Source: Kangiella sp. HZ709
GTDB taxonomy: Bacteria; Pseudomonadota; Gammaproteobacteria; Enterobacterales; Kangiellaceae
NCBI RefSeq assembly: GCF_009674675.1
Contig: NZ_WKJC01000002.1
Location: forward strand, 248,001 to 312,000
DNA length: 64,000 nucleotides
Direction: 5' to 3'
Numbering within the stretch: the first letter of the stretch is position 1; the number at the start of each line of letters is the position of its first letter. The notes beneath the pieces were generated by a model. The model was not told the origin of the DNA, made no database searches, and was given only the letters and a program-made list of their open reading frames with translations. A program made the translations under genes and the position numbers. Positions 18,306-27,850 of this stretch are shown here, piece by piece.

Positions 18306-20004
18306 TTGGTTATTTAATACCTTCGGGATTTACTTTATTCGCCCCTGGGCATGGCTATTATTAATTCCTGTAGTGCTCTTATTTATTTGGCAAACCAGTA
18401 AGAAAAATTATCAATCAAGTTGGTCAAATTTAATTGATGACCATTTATTACAATGGATTTTACCTAATACTGACGACAAGCAAAAAAAACCGCTAAGGAA
18501 TTTTCTTCTGCTGGCATTTTGGTTGTTAGTTGTTACCGCTCTATCAGGGCCGAGTTGGAATAAATTACCCCAACCCATTTATTCAAGTAACGATGCAAAT
18601 GTTCTGGTCTTAGATCTTTCAAGCTCTATGGATGCTCAAGATATAGCACCAAGTCGACTAGCGCGGGCTAAATTCAAGCTCTATGATCTGCTACAACAAG
18701 TCGCGGAAGGTAATAGCGCTTTAATCGTATATGCCGGTGATGCTTTTATCTTAAGCCCACTAACCAGTGACGAAAAAACCATAGAGAACTTAATTCGCCC
18801 ACTAGAAACTGAGTTAATGCCCATCAAAGGCAGTCAGCCTCAACGTGGTATCGAAAAGGCGATAGAACTACTTGAGAATGCTAACCAAGTTACAGGCAAC
18901 ATCATCTGGGTAACTGATGGTGCTGAAACCAGCCAACTAGAAACCATCAGCAACTTAATTAGCAACACCAATTTTCAGCTTAAGATATTAGCAGCAGGAA
19001 CTGATGAGGGAGCACCGATCAAAATGCCAGGCGGGCGTTTTTTAAAAGACTCTAGCGGTAATATTGTGGTGCCAAAACTAAATTATTCACAGCTAGCTGA
19101 ATTTGCCAATAGTAATACAGCGATTTTAACAGCCATTACTGCTGATAATACTGATATAAGCATTTTAAGCGCGAATAACTTAAGCCCGCTGGATAATAAT
19201 TATCAAAAAGAAGATATTTTTGCCGATAATTGGCATGACTCAGGTTATTGGTTAATATTATTGATGCTTCCTATCGTGATTTACTCTTTTAAAAATAAAA
19301 ATGTTCTAGCGGTTTTATTGCTTTCTGTAGCTTTATACTCGCCCTATCAAAGCACTCAAGCCAGTGTCACCGATAAACTATTTTTGAACAAAGACCAGCA
19401 GGCTCTCAAGCAATATAAACAAGGTGAATTTTCTGAGGCAGAGTCAAAATTTAAAGATCAACACTGGAAAGCCATTGCTGCCTACAAAAACGGTGACTAT
19501 GCAGCGGCTAGCAACTATTTATCACAAGCCCAGTCCGCAGATGAGCTTTATAACTTAGGCAATGCTCTGGCGCTAGCTGGAGACTATCAAACGGCTATTG
19601 ATAGTTACCAAAAAGCAATAGACTTAGATAACGAACATCAAGATGCTATTTTTAATAAAAAAGTAATAGAAGACTTGTTGCAGCAGCAAGAGCAGGAAAA
19701 CCCTTCTGAGCAAGAGCAAGAACAAGAGCAACAACAAGAACAAAATGAGCAAGAGCAACAAGAGCAACAAGACCAGCAGAATCAACAGCAGCAAGACAGC
19801 CAGCAGCAAAACGAAGAACAAGAAGAGCAGCAAGAGAAATCACCTGAGCAGCAATTGAAAGAGCTTTCTGAGCAAGAAAAGCAGCAAGAGTTAGAGCAGT
19901 GGCTTAAAAAGATTTCGGACGACCCTGGCCGTCTTATTCGTAACAAAATGAAGCTTGAGTATAATCGTAGAGGCTACCGTTCCCAGCCTTCAAAAACTTG
20001 GTAA
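18298..20004 (+). CDS. batB: BatB/BatC fusion: von Willebrand A plus TPR protein with Gln/Glu-rich tail
   Basis: 568-residue protein. N-terminal helices are followed by a von Willebrand A domain with intact metal site (LDLSSSMDAQD), two helices near 305-350, a TPR unit near 370-460 (DELYNLGNALALAGDYQTAIDSY), and a highly repetitive Gln/Glu stretch at about residues 460-520. It combines BatB and BatC of other genomes in one chain; the TPR side faces the periplasm by helix count. The start at 18298 follows AGAGGT by seven bases and overlaps batA by eight bases. It ends 11 bp before the batD start. Confidence 0.9.
   Translation: MTDWLFNTFGIYFIRPWAWLLLIPVVLLFIWQTSKKNYQSSWSNLIDDHLLQWILPNTDDKQKKPLRNFLLLAFWLLVVTALSGPSWNKLPQPIYSSNDANVLVLDLSSSMDAQDIAPSRLARAKFKLYDLLQQVAEGNSALIVYAGDAFILSPLTSDEKTIENLIRPLETELMPIKGSQPQRGIEKAIELLENANQVTGNIIWVTDGAETSQLETISNLISNTNFQLKILAAGTDEGAPIKMPGGRFLKDSSGNIVVPKLNYSQLAEFANSNTAILTAITADNTDISILSANNLSPLDNNYQKEDIFADNWHDSGYWLILLMLPIVIYSFKNKNVLAVLLLSVALYSPYQSTQASVTDKLFLNKDQQALKQYKQGEFSEAESKFKDQHWKAIAAYKNGDYAAASNYLSQAQSADELYNLGNALALAGDYQTAIDSYQKAIDLDNEHQDAIFNKKVIEDLLQQQEQENPSEQEQEQEQQQEQNEQEQQEQQDQQNQQQQDSQQQNEEQEEQQEKSPEQQLKELSEQEKQQELEQWLKKISDDPGRLIRNKMKLEYNRRGYRSQPSKTW
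19681..19855 (+). repeat. CAA/GAG-rich low-complexity tract coding poly(Gln/Glu)
   Basis: Within the BatB/C gene the DNA is a purine-biased run of CAA, CAG and GAG/GAA codons coding almost only Q and E. Open frames on the opposite strand here (poly-Leu/Val) are by-products of this composition. Confidence 0.85.
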
Positions 20005-20015
20005 TTATTGAAACT

Positions 20016-21686
20016 ATGAGATTTTTATTAATACTTCTTTTGAGCCTATTATCAATCAACATAGCTCATGCAAAAATTGACATTGCTATAGATAGAAATG
20101 ATGTCAGAGTTAATGAAACTTTTCAGCTGACCATTAATGTAGAAGACCCAAAAACTTTATCGGCTCAGCAAAGCATGGATTTTTTACCTAGTGAATTACA
20201 AGTTTTAAGTAGTCAGCATTTCCAAAAAAGCACGGTTATTGATAAACAGTTTGCTAATCAAATGGGCTGGACCTTAACTCTGATTTCAAGCCAGGCTGGC
20301 ACTTACAGCATTCCTAAATTTCGTATTGGAAATGAGGAGTCAGAGGCTTTTACCATAAGAATATTGCCCGCGATTTCGAATCTGGACGAGCTGAACCCAA
20401 ATTCAAAAGTCAAAATGACAGCACGAATTAGCGATGAAGAAGTGTATGTTCAACAACAGATTATCTATACCGTCAGAATTTATAGTTCGGTTCCTAGCAG
20501 AAGACATTATCTAGAGCCTTTAAACGTAGATAATGCCATCATCAAAAAGCTTGGCGATGCATCTGATTTTCAAATGATGAGTCAAGGTGTTCGCTATAAT
20601 GTTAAAGAAGAAAAATATGTTATTTTTCCACAGCAAAGTGGCGAGCTGGCAATTCCGCCGATGCAGTTTAGGACCAATATTGTTGATACTCAAGCATCGT
20701 TTGGTAGCTTGAGCCGTTACCGCCCTATAGAGCTGCAATCTAAACCCTTTACCGTTCAAGTAAAGCCAAAACCTGCTTCAGCAGAAACACCTTGGATCCC
20801 TGCAAAAGCGCTAGAGCTCACCGCTCAATGGCAAGAAGGCGTAGATTCTTTTGAAGTTGGCAAACCCGCAACTTTAGACTTCTATATTAAAGGAGTTGCA
20901 TTACTACCCGAGCAACTTCCCACAATTGAATTTCCGGAAATAACTGGCTTAAAAATCTATCGCGACAAACCCATATTGCAAAGCCGAATTAATGCGAATG
21001 GTGTTAATAGTTACCATTTAGAAAAACTTGCCATCATTCCAAACCAGACTGGTCAAGTGACTATTCCTGCATTAAAGATACCCTACTGGGATACCACAAA
21101 AGACGTGCAAGCCTTTGCTGAATTAAAACCTGTTACCATTAGTATCCAAGACAAGGTTAATACCATTAACTTACCTTCCATTACCCAACAGCAATCGCTA
21201 GATGCCCGTAACAACCCTGTATCTGAAACTGCTCAGCCAAGTTACTGGCAATATTTAACTTACGGATTTGCCCTTCTTTGGTTGACGACTTTATTATTAT
21301 TTCTTTTCAGAAAGCGTAAGCCCGCAGTAGAGACTCAACCTCTCGAAAAAAGCTCTACTTTGAAAACGTCTTCCGAAAGTATTAAATTAAAAGCCTTGGC
21401 TAAAGAAACCAATCCAAGAGATTTTGCCAATACATTGCTTCAATGGTACTCACATGCTAGCCAATCAAGCTTTACTAACCTTAATCAAATAATTAATCAG
21501 TGCAACAACCCAAAGCTAGCACTTGAATTATCTAGATTGCAAACTGCTCTTTATGCAAATACGGTAAATACAGGTAAGCCAAATGATTGGGATGGTTTAA
21601 AAATCCACTCCCTGCTTTCTTCGATAGATTTCAAAAAAGTTAAGGCGGATAGAAAAAGACATCTACCTCCCCTTTATCCTGAATAA
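20016..21686 (+). CDS. batD: BatD family protein (oxygen-tolerance domain)
   Basis: 556-residue secreted/membrane protein with signal peptide RFLLILLLSLLSINIAHA, a long region of beta-sandwich repeats (for example VRVNETFQLTINVEDP and VGKPATLDFYIKGVALLPEQ), one membrane helix near 413-433 and a cytosolic tail of about 120 residues. This is the BatD layout. BatD is thought to act in the periplasm with BatA and BatB. The start at 20016 gives a proper signal peptide; the longer frame begins with a TTG overlapping batB. It is the last gene of the moxR-bat operon. Confidence 0.9.
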   Translation: MRFLLILLLSLLSINIAHAKIDIAIDRNDVRVNETFQLTINVEDPKTLSAQQSMDFLPSELQVLSSQHFQKSTVIDKQFANQMGWTLTLISSQAGTYSIPKFRIGNEESEAFTIRILPAISNLDELNPNSKVKMTARISDEEVYVQQQIIYTVRIYSSVPSRRHYLEPLNVDNAIIKKLGDASDFQMMSQGVRYNVKEEKYVIFPQQSGELAIPPMQFRTNIVDTQASFGSLSRYRPIELQSKPFTVQVKPKPASAETPWIPAKALELTAQWQEGVDSFEVGKPATLDFYIKGVALLPEQLPTIEFPEITGLKIYRDKPILQSRINANGVNSYHLEKLAIIPNQTGQVTIPALKIPYWDTTKDVQAFAELKPVTISIQDKVNTINLPSITQQQSLDARNNPVSETAQPSYWQYLTYGFALLWLTTLLLFLFRKRKPAVETQPLEKSSTLKTSSESIKLKALAKETNPRDFANTLLQWYSHASQSSFTNLNQIINQCNNPKLALELSRLQTALYANTVNTGKPNDWDGLKIHSLLSSIDFKKVKADRKRHLPPLYPE

Positions 21687-21744
21687 CCTGCTTCCTGATT
21701 AAAATACTGATAAAATAGTCGCAATAAATTAAAGAGAGAAACTT

Positions 21745-22503
21745 ATGAATATTTCTTCAACTAAAGCCATTATAAGCGGTGGAGCTTCTGGTCTAGGCTT
21801 TGCTTGTGCCAAGATGCTAATCGATAACGGCGGCTCAGTAACTTTGTTAGATATCAATAAAGAGCAAGGAGCAAAAGCTGTAGCTGAGTTGGGCAGCAAG
21901 GCGCACTTTATCGTTACTGATATAAGTCAAGAACAACAAGTTGAAAGCGCCGCAGATAAAGCCGCAGAGTTAATGGAAGGAATTAATCTTGCCATTGGTT
22001 GCGCAGGTATTCTAGGTGCAGGTTTAATCCATAGTAAAAAAGGCCCTATGCCCGCGGACTACTTTCAAAAAGTGGTCGATATCAACTTAGTCGGTAGCTT
22101 CTTACTTACCCGTGCTGCATCAAAGCATATGCAGGCTAATGATGCTAACAATGGTGAAAAAGGCGTTATCATTCATACGGCCTCTATCGCAGCCTATGAA
22201 GGTCAAGTTGGTCAAACTGCTTACTCTGCTACAAAAGCAGCAATTACCGGTATGATTCTGCCTCTAGCAAGAGAATTTGCCCGCATCGGTGTTCGAGTGA
22301 TGGCTATCGCTCCTGGCGTATTCGAAACACCTATGATGGAAAAAATCACTCCAGAAATTTGTGAACAAATTGCAGCAGGAATTCCAAACCCTTCCCGCTT
22401 TGGAAAACCTGTAGAGTTTGCTAAAACCGTTAAGCATATTATTGAAAATCAATACTTAAACGGCAACACCATACGCCTAGATGCAGCAGCTAGATTACAG
22501 TAA
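21745..22503 (+). CDS. short-chain dehydrogenase, HSD10-like 3-hydroxyacyl-CoA dehydrogenase
   Basis: Classical SDR of 252 residues with the NAD loop SGGASGLGFACA, an acidic residue ending beta-2 (LLDINKEQ), CAGILG in place of NAG, catalytic serine in HTASIAAYEG and YSATKAA. The C-terminus (APGVFETPMM..., NPSRFGKPVEFAKTV, LNGNTIRLDAAARLQ) closely follows human HSD10 and bacterial type-2 3-hydroxyacyl-CoA dehydrogenases, which oxidise short or branched 3-hydroxyacyl-CoA. That would fit with FadIJ upstream, but substrate is inferred. AGAGAG precedes the ATG. It has a 58-bp gap from batD and may have its own promoter. Confidence 0.88.
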   Translation: MNISSTKAIISGGASGLGFACAKMLIDNGGSVTLLDINKEQGAKAVAELGSKAHFIVTDISQEQQVESAADKAAELMEGINLAIGCAGILGAGLIHSKKGPMPADYFQKVVDINLVGSFLLTRAASKHMQANDANNGEKGVIIHTASIAAYEGQVGQTAYSATKAAITGMILPLAREFARIGVRVMAIAPGVFETPMMEKITPEICEQIAAGIPNPSRFGKPVEFAKTVKHIIENQYLNGNTIRLDAAARLQ

Positions 22504-22547
22504 TTTAACTCTTTAGATCCAATGTCGTATTTGCTGATTGCTACGAC

Positions 22548-22763
22548 TTACAAAGCATTCGGCATTGGATTACATTTCACCATTTGCAGAAACAACCGAT
22601 CAATCTCTTGTTCAATCCCCACTAATGTAGCTGCGTCTAATTTTTGTCTATCCCAGTAACTATCGAATTGTTCACTATATTTTTTTGCTTTGGCTTCTTT
22701 TTCTCTCTTCTGCATAACTAACTGCAATGCTTTTAATTCATCTGGAACTACTAATACACACAT
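22548..22763 (-). CDS. 71-residue hypothetical protein
   Basis: Small, charged, soluble protein (CVLVVPDELKALQLVMQKRE...), probably helical with a coiled-coil-like middle (KREKEAKAKKYSEQFDSYWDRQK). The ATG at 22763 is nine bases after AGAAGG; the longer frame begins with a TTG two codons earlier. It lies downstream of the NAD-glutamate dehydrogenase terminator, so it is a separate transcript. TTGCAC and TATTTG about 17 bp apart upstream could be its promoter. Two cysteines and many lysines are present, but no family is recognised. Confidence 0.62.
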   Translation of the reverse strand: MCVLVVPDELKALQLVMQKREKEAKAKKYSEQFDSYWDRQKLDAATLVGIEQEIDRLFLQMVKCNPMPNAL

Positions 22764-22851
22764 GTTCAATTACCTTCTGTTTAATTGTTAATGATATTTG
22801 AACAAATAAATATTGTGTCTTAATGGTGCAATTATGACGAATTATGGACAT

Positions 22852-22876
22852 AAAAAAGCCCGATGTTTATCGGGCT
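22852..22876 (-). terminator. rho-independent terminator of the NAD-glutamate dehydrogenase gene
   Basis: An 8-bp perfect stem AGCCCGAT / ATCGGGCT with a GTTT loop. On the minus strand it is followed by TTTTTT. It lies 16 bp past the dehydrogenase stop. Confidence 0.92.
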
Positions 22877-22891
22877 CTTGAACTAAGCATG

Positions 22892-25800
22892 CTAATTAAT
22901 TAGACGATGACTTCGTTGCACTAAAATTTGCAACTCACGAAGAGCCACTGAAAACTTGGCAAACTCATGAGTATTTGATTGCTTAAAATCAGCAACCATT
23001 TCCGCCCAACGCGATAGCAAGTCATCGTGCTTTGCTAAAAAGTGATCAATCCTATCATCTGCAGATTTTTGTTTTTTCGTAAGTGGAAGAACAGCTTCAA
23101 TTAAATTACGTTGCTGATAATCCAACTCTTCACGGAAAGCCGCTCGAGCAAAGGCTTGCCAGTGATTGCCTACCGGCTGTGCAATGATTTGATTTAAGAA
23201 CCAGTGCAAGCCAATTTTGTTACCTAGCTTGTAATAGACTTCCGCCACCAATTGAATTGGGAGCTTGTACTGTCTTGCTAGTTCGATAATATCCATTGCC
23301 GAGAACATAGTGCTTAAATAGGCCACTTGCTTAGCAAGTTTGGTCGGTACGCCTTTCGCCACTAGATCTGCAACATCTTTTTCAATACCTGCCGCCTCTT
23401 TAGTTTCCAAGGTTTTTCGTACTATTTTTTGCAGTTCATTAACCCCACCTTTAAAGAAGTCGACAATAGCTTCAATAGACTGGTCCTTACTACGATTACG
23501 AACAAACCAACGAGTAGCTCTTCTTACAATTCGGCGAGCTTGGAACATCATCTCAATTTGCACGTCTGCCGCAATTTGATTATCCAACTCTTCGATACTG
23601 CGCCATAAACCTTGCATATCAAATACTTCTTTAGCCATGGCATAACATTGCGCGACTTCTCCAATGTTAGCGCCAACTTCGTCCATCACTCTGAATGCAA
23701 AATTGGTGCCCATCAAATTAACCATTTCATTTGCCACACTCATAGCAATGATTTCGTCTTTTAATGGGTGCTTATCCATCTTTGCTTGATATTTTTGGCG
23801 CAAAGGTTTCGGGAAATAATTATGCAAATATTGCTGGAAGTATTTTTCCTGAGTTACCGCAGGAATACGCAACTCGTCTTTCAACTCCATTTTCCCATAA
23901 GCTAACAAGACTGATAACTCCGCACGGGTTAGACCACGCTTTTTAACTTCGCGTTCCATTAATTCTTCATCGGAAGGTAGATATTCTAATTCTCGATCTA
24001 ATAGACCACGTTTTTCTAAGCCATGGATAAAGCGCATATGCTCTTTAACCATGGAACTAGCACGACGTTGTGTAATACTCAGCGATTGAATTTGACGGTA
24101 ATTATCTTCGATGACAATATCAGAAACTTCATCGGTCATTCGAGCTAATAAATTGTTTCTCTGTTTAACGGTTAACTCGCCATCATTCAAAATGGTATTG
24201 AGTAAAATCTTAATATTAACTTCATTATCAGAGCAGTTAACACCGCCCGCATTGTCGATAAAGTCTGTATTCGCACGACCGCCAGATTGCATATACTCAA
24301 TTCGACCAAGTTGAGTGCAACCTAAATTACCGCCTTCGCCAATAACTTTGGCTTGCATTTCATTGCCGTTAACCCGCACTCTATCATTAGCTTTGTCACC
24401 GACATCTGAGTGACTTTCTTTAGTTGATTTAAGATAGGTTCCAATACCACCATTCCAAAACAGATCAACCTGCATTTTTAAAGCTGCATGAATAAACTCA
24501 TTAGGAGATAAGCTTTTGGCTTTAACTCCAAGCATAGTCTGAATTTCTGGGGTAAGCTCGATTGATTTAGCGCTTCGCTCAAAAATACCGCCACCTTTGG
24601 AAATTAATTTTTGATTGTAGTCTGACCAACTAGAACGTGGTAATTCAAATAATCTTTGACGCTCTTTAAATGTCTTGGCCGCATCAGGCGTTGGGTCAAC
24701 AAAGATGTGCAAATGATTAAAGGCTACCTGCAAGCGAATATGTTTTGATAATAACATTCCGTTACCAAAAACATCACCTGACATATCTCCACACGCTACT
24801 ACCGTAAACTCTTCTGATTGACTGTCGATGCCCATTTCGCGGAAGTGGCGTTTGACCGATTCCCAAGCTCCTTTTGCAGTAATCCCCATGGCTTTATGGT
24901 CATAACCATTGCTACCACCTGAAGCGAAAGCATCGCCCAACCAGTGATCATAATCCTCAGAGATCCCATTAGCTATATCTGAAAAAGTTGCAGTCCCTTT
25001 GTCTGCCGCGACTACTAAATAAGGATCATCCTCATCGTGAACTATTACTTGCGTAGGCTGCACTATATTTCCGGAAACTATATTGTCCGTGATATCTAAT
25101 AAAGCGCTAATAAAGATTTTGTAACACTCTACCCCTTCTGCAAAAAATGCATCCCTACCGCCAGTTTTAGGTAGTTGCTTACAAACAAATCCGCCCTTAG
25201 CACCCACTGGAACAATAACTGAGTTTTTTACTTGTTGAGCTTTTACTAATCCTAAAATTTCTGTTCTGAAGTCTTCTCGACGATCGGACCAACGCAATCC
25301 CCCACGTGCAACCTTGCCACCTCTCAAATGTACGCCTTCTACTCTTGGAGAATAGACAAAAATTTCAAACATTGGAACTGGTTTAGGAATATCAAAAATT
25401 TTATTAGGTTCTAATTTAAAGGAGATATAGCTTTTCTCTTTACCATCAGCGGCTGGTTGGTAAAAGTTAGTTCTTACCGTTGCTTTGATCAGCTCCAAAT
25501 ACTTATTGATAATACGGTCTTGATCTAAGCTTGAGACTTGTGCAATTAATTTATTTAAATCTTTGACTAGCGCGTTAAATTTTCTCACAGAAAATTTTTG
25601 TTCCGGATCAAACTTTAAACTAAATAAATCTGCTAATGCTCTGGATATTTCTGGGTAATCACTCAAAGTATCTTCTATAGAAGACTGACTGAAAGTGAAA
25701 CCGATCTGCCACATATATTTGGCATAAGCACGCAACATCGCTACCTGGCGCCAATTCAGTGAAGCTCCAATGATTAAACGATTAAAGCCGTCTTTTTCAG

Positions 25801-27718
25801 TTTGATTTGACCATGCTTTGGCAAAAGCCACTTGGAAGTTATCACGAACCTGATCTAGATTGATTGCATTAGGGTAATGAATATTAAAATCCATTATCCA
25901 ATAGGTTCCTAACTTATCGGACTTAACTTTGTAAGGCGTTTCATCAATAACCCGCATCCCCATATTTTCGAGCATGGGTAGCACTTCAGACAAATGCATC
26001 GGACTATCTTTATGGTATAGTTTAAACCGAAGTTCACCCTCCAAAGATTCTTGTGAACGATATAAAAGCATTCCCAATTCTTTTGTATCGCTTAAATTCT
26101 CAATATGTTTGATATCAACAATGGCTGAGTTAACTGTTTGTTGGTTCTGATAACCTAATGGGAAAGCACTTTGATATTTCTTTAATAGATAGGCCGCTTG
26201 CTTATCGCTGAAGTGATAACGAATTTCATCATCAAGAACTTCTTCCCAGCTTAACGCAGCATCTTCTATTTCGGCTTGTAACTCTTCATGATCAAACTGA
26301 ACTAACTCGGTGTTTTTAACAGGGACCACAAAATGGGTACGGGCCAAAACAGACTCAGAGAACAAAGTATTAAACTCTATATTAGCTGTACTGTTAAAAT
26401 TCTTAGCTAATATTTTCTCAATTTTTTTACGTATCTTAGTATTATAAGTATCTCTAGGGATGAACGTTAACACTGAAAAATAACGGCCAAAAGGATCTCG
26501 CCTCACAAACACTTTTACTTGACGTCTTTCTTGAATGTGTAAAATTCCTAAACCAAATTCTAACAACTTAAGCGTTGGAGTTTGGAATAACTCATCTCTT
26601 GGGTAGGTTTCTAGAATGTTCTTGAGCGCTTTATAATCATGCCCACCAGCTTGTAAATTTGATTCAGACAAGACATTGGCAATCTTTTTGCGTAGTACTG
26701 GAATAAATTGCGGGTCCATATTGTAGGCAGCGGAGGTAAACAAACCAAAGAAGCGATATTCACCAATGACTTCACCTTTGGCATTTATTCGTTTTATCCC
26801 TATATAGTCAATATGGCTTGGGCGGTGAACAGTAGAGACATTGCTTGTCTTAGTAAGGATTAATAAGTGTTCATTTGAAAGGGCTAGTTTTTGCGCACCT
26901 TTTGGTGCCATAGATAAATTATATTCCTTATACTTTTGTTCATTTGATAGAATCCCAAGGCCAGTTCCCTTAACCGATTGAAGTGCTGTTTGTTTCGCAG
27001 TCTTATTTAGATCATAAGCTCTAAATCCCATAAAGACGAAATGATTTTGACCAACCCAGCGTAAAAAATCTAATGCTTCTTCAATCCGCTCAGCCAACAT
27101 TGGTGGCGGGTTTTCCTCAAGCTCATCGATAATCGAGTGCATCTTATTACGCATTGGCTCCCAATCTGATACGGTCGCCCTAACGTCACTTAAAATACGC
27201 GATAAATCTGCTTGCACTTGAAAAAGTAACTCTTCATCTAAAATGCGATCGACTTCAAGGTACATTGGAGTTTCAATGTTACCTTCGCCTTCTAAAGCTT
27301 TTTCCAATTCACGAATTTTACCAGATTTACTCCGACGAATATTCATCGGGACATGCAGATGCATATGCACATCTATACCTTGACGATTTAACTCCATACG
27401 AATCGAGTCCACCAAAAATGGCATGTCTTTATGATTTAACTCGATGATGCTATGCTTTGCCTGCCAACCGTTAGACTCCATAGTCGGATTAAACACTCGT
27501 ACTTTGCTAGTACCATCAAAGTCTTGAATAAAATTCCACAGGCTCAAAACAGAGTCATAAATATAACGAGTGTCTTTTTCTGCGAACTCATCATAGGAAA
27601 CACTGCTGTAAAGAATTTCTGCAAAACTTGAAACCAAAGGCGCTTTGGTTTTTGCTATTTTTTTATTGATAAGTGTCTTAATTTGGGCTAATTGCTTTTT
27701 AGCTTGAGGGCTTGCCAT
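22892..27718 (-). CDS. gdhB: NAD-specific glutamate dehydrogenase, 180-kDa class
   Basis: Oxidative deamination of glutamate to 2-oxoglutarate and ammonia with NAD, a catabolic route for amino acids. At 1608 residues it belongs to the very large GdhB class of Pseudomonas and relatives, with an N-terminal ACT-rich region, a central catalytic domain and a C-terminal helical part. Recognisable are SPRVEGVHLRGGKVARGGLR (catalytic start), VPVGAKGGFVCK, VACGDMSGDVFGNGM, WNGGIGTYLK and NCSDNEVNIKILLN. The start is placed at ATG 27718, eight bases after AGGA; the longer frame opens with TTG. It is monocistronic, with a terminator downstream. Confidence 0.95.
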   Translation of the reverse strand: MASPQAKKQLAQIKTLINKKIAKTKAPLVSSFAEILYSSVSYDEFAEKDTRYIYDSVLSLWNFIQDFDGTSKVRVFNPTMESNGWQAKHSIIELNHKDMPFLVDSIRMELNRQGIDVHMHLHVPMNIRRSKSGKIRELEKALEGEGNIETPMYLEVDRILDEELLFQVQADLSRILSDVRATVSDWEPMRNKMHSIIDELEENPPPMLAERIEEALDFLRWVGQNHFVFMGFRAYDLNKTAKQTALQSVKGTGLGILSNEQKYKEYNLSMAPKGAQKLALSNEHLLILTKTSNVSTVHRPSHIDYIGIKRINAKGEVIGEYRFFGLFTSAAYNMDPQFIPVLRKKIANVLSESNLQAGGHDYKALKNILETYPRDELFQTPTLKLLEFGLGILHIQERRQVKVFVRRDPFGRYFSVLTFIPRDTYNTKIRKKIEKILAKNFNSTANIEFNTLFSESVLARTHFVVPVKNTELVQFDHEELQAEIEDAALSWEEVLDDEIRYHFSDKQAAYLLKKYQSAFPLGYQNQQTVNSAIVDIKHIENLSDTKELGMLLYRSQESLEGELRFKLYHKDSPMHLSEVLPMLENMGMRVIDETPYKVKSDKLGTYWIMDFNIHYPNAINLDQVRDNFQVAFAKAWSNQTEKDGFNRLIIGASLNWRQVAMLRAYAKYMWQIGFTFSQSSIEDTLSDYPEISRALADLFSLKFDPEQKFSVRKFNALVKDLNKLIAQVSSLDQDRIINKYLELIKATVRTNFYQPAADGKEKSYISFKLEPNKIFDIPKPVPMFEIFVYSPRVEGVHLRGGKVARGGLRWSDRREDFRTEILGLVKAQQVKNSVIVPVGAKGGFVCKQLPKTGGRDAFFAEGVECYKIFISALLDITDNIVSGNIVQPTQVIVHDEDDPYLVVAADKGTATFSDIANGISEDYDHWLGDAFASGGSNGYDHKAMGITAKGAWESVKRHFREMGIDSQSEEFTVVACGDMSGDVFGNGMLLSKHIRLQVAFNHLHIFVDPTPDAAKTFKERQRLFELPRSSWSDYNQKLISKGGGIFERSAKSIELTPEIQTMLGVKAKSLSPNEFIHAALKMQVDLFWNGGIGTYLKSTKESHSDVGDKANDRVRVNGNEMQAKVIGEGGNLGCTQLGRIEYMQSGGRANTDFIDNAGGVNCSDNEVNIKILLNTILNDGELTVKQRNNLLARMTDEVSDIVIEDNYRQIQSLSITQRRASSMVKEHMRFIHGLEKRGLLDRELEYLPSDEELMEREVKKRGLTRAELSVLLAYGKMELKDELRIPAVTQEKYFQQYLHNYFPKPLRQKYQAKMDKHPLKDEIIAMSVANEMVNLMGTNFAFRVMDEVGANIGEVAQCYAMAKEVFDMQGLWRSIEELDNQIAADVQIEMMFQARRIVRRATRWFVRNRSKDQSIEAIVDFFKGGVNELQKIVRKTLETKEAAGIEKDVADLVAKGVPTKLAKQVAYLSTMFSAMDIIELARQYKLPIQLVAEVYYKLGNKIGLHWFLNQIIAQPVGNHWQAFARAAFREELDYQQRNLIEAVLPLTKKQKSADDRIDHFLAKHDDLLSRWAEMVADFKQSNTHEFAKFSVALRELQILVQRSHRLIN

Positions 27719-27790
27719 AATTCTGTCCTGGTCCAATTACTTTAATAATAATATCGGCAAATAACTTATACGATTTTAGGACATTTAAAA

Positions 27791-27827
27791 CAAAAATGGC
27801 ACTGAATTTTAAAAAAACAGTGCCATT
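27791..27827 (-). terminator. rho-independent terminator of the RND transporter operon
   Basis: Perfect 10-bp arms (27795-27804 and 27818-27827, AATGGCACTG / CAGTGCCATT) around a 13-base A/T loop. On the minus strand it is followed by a T-run. It lies 24 bp after the RND gene stop. Confidence 0.85.
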
Positions 27828-27850
27828 AGCTTGGATTCTTTTTAGCTTAT

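Noticed and set aside
19624-19843. Two minus-strand frames rich in Leu and Val opposite the BatB/C Gln/Glu tract.
   Set aside because: They are by-products of the CAA/GAG repeat; no ribosome site or family resemblance.
19681-19855. CRISPR or tandem-repeat array.
   Set aside because: It is an in-frame Gln/Glu codon tract with no spacer structure.
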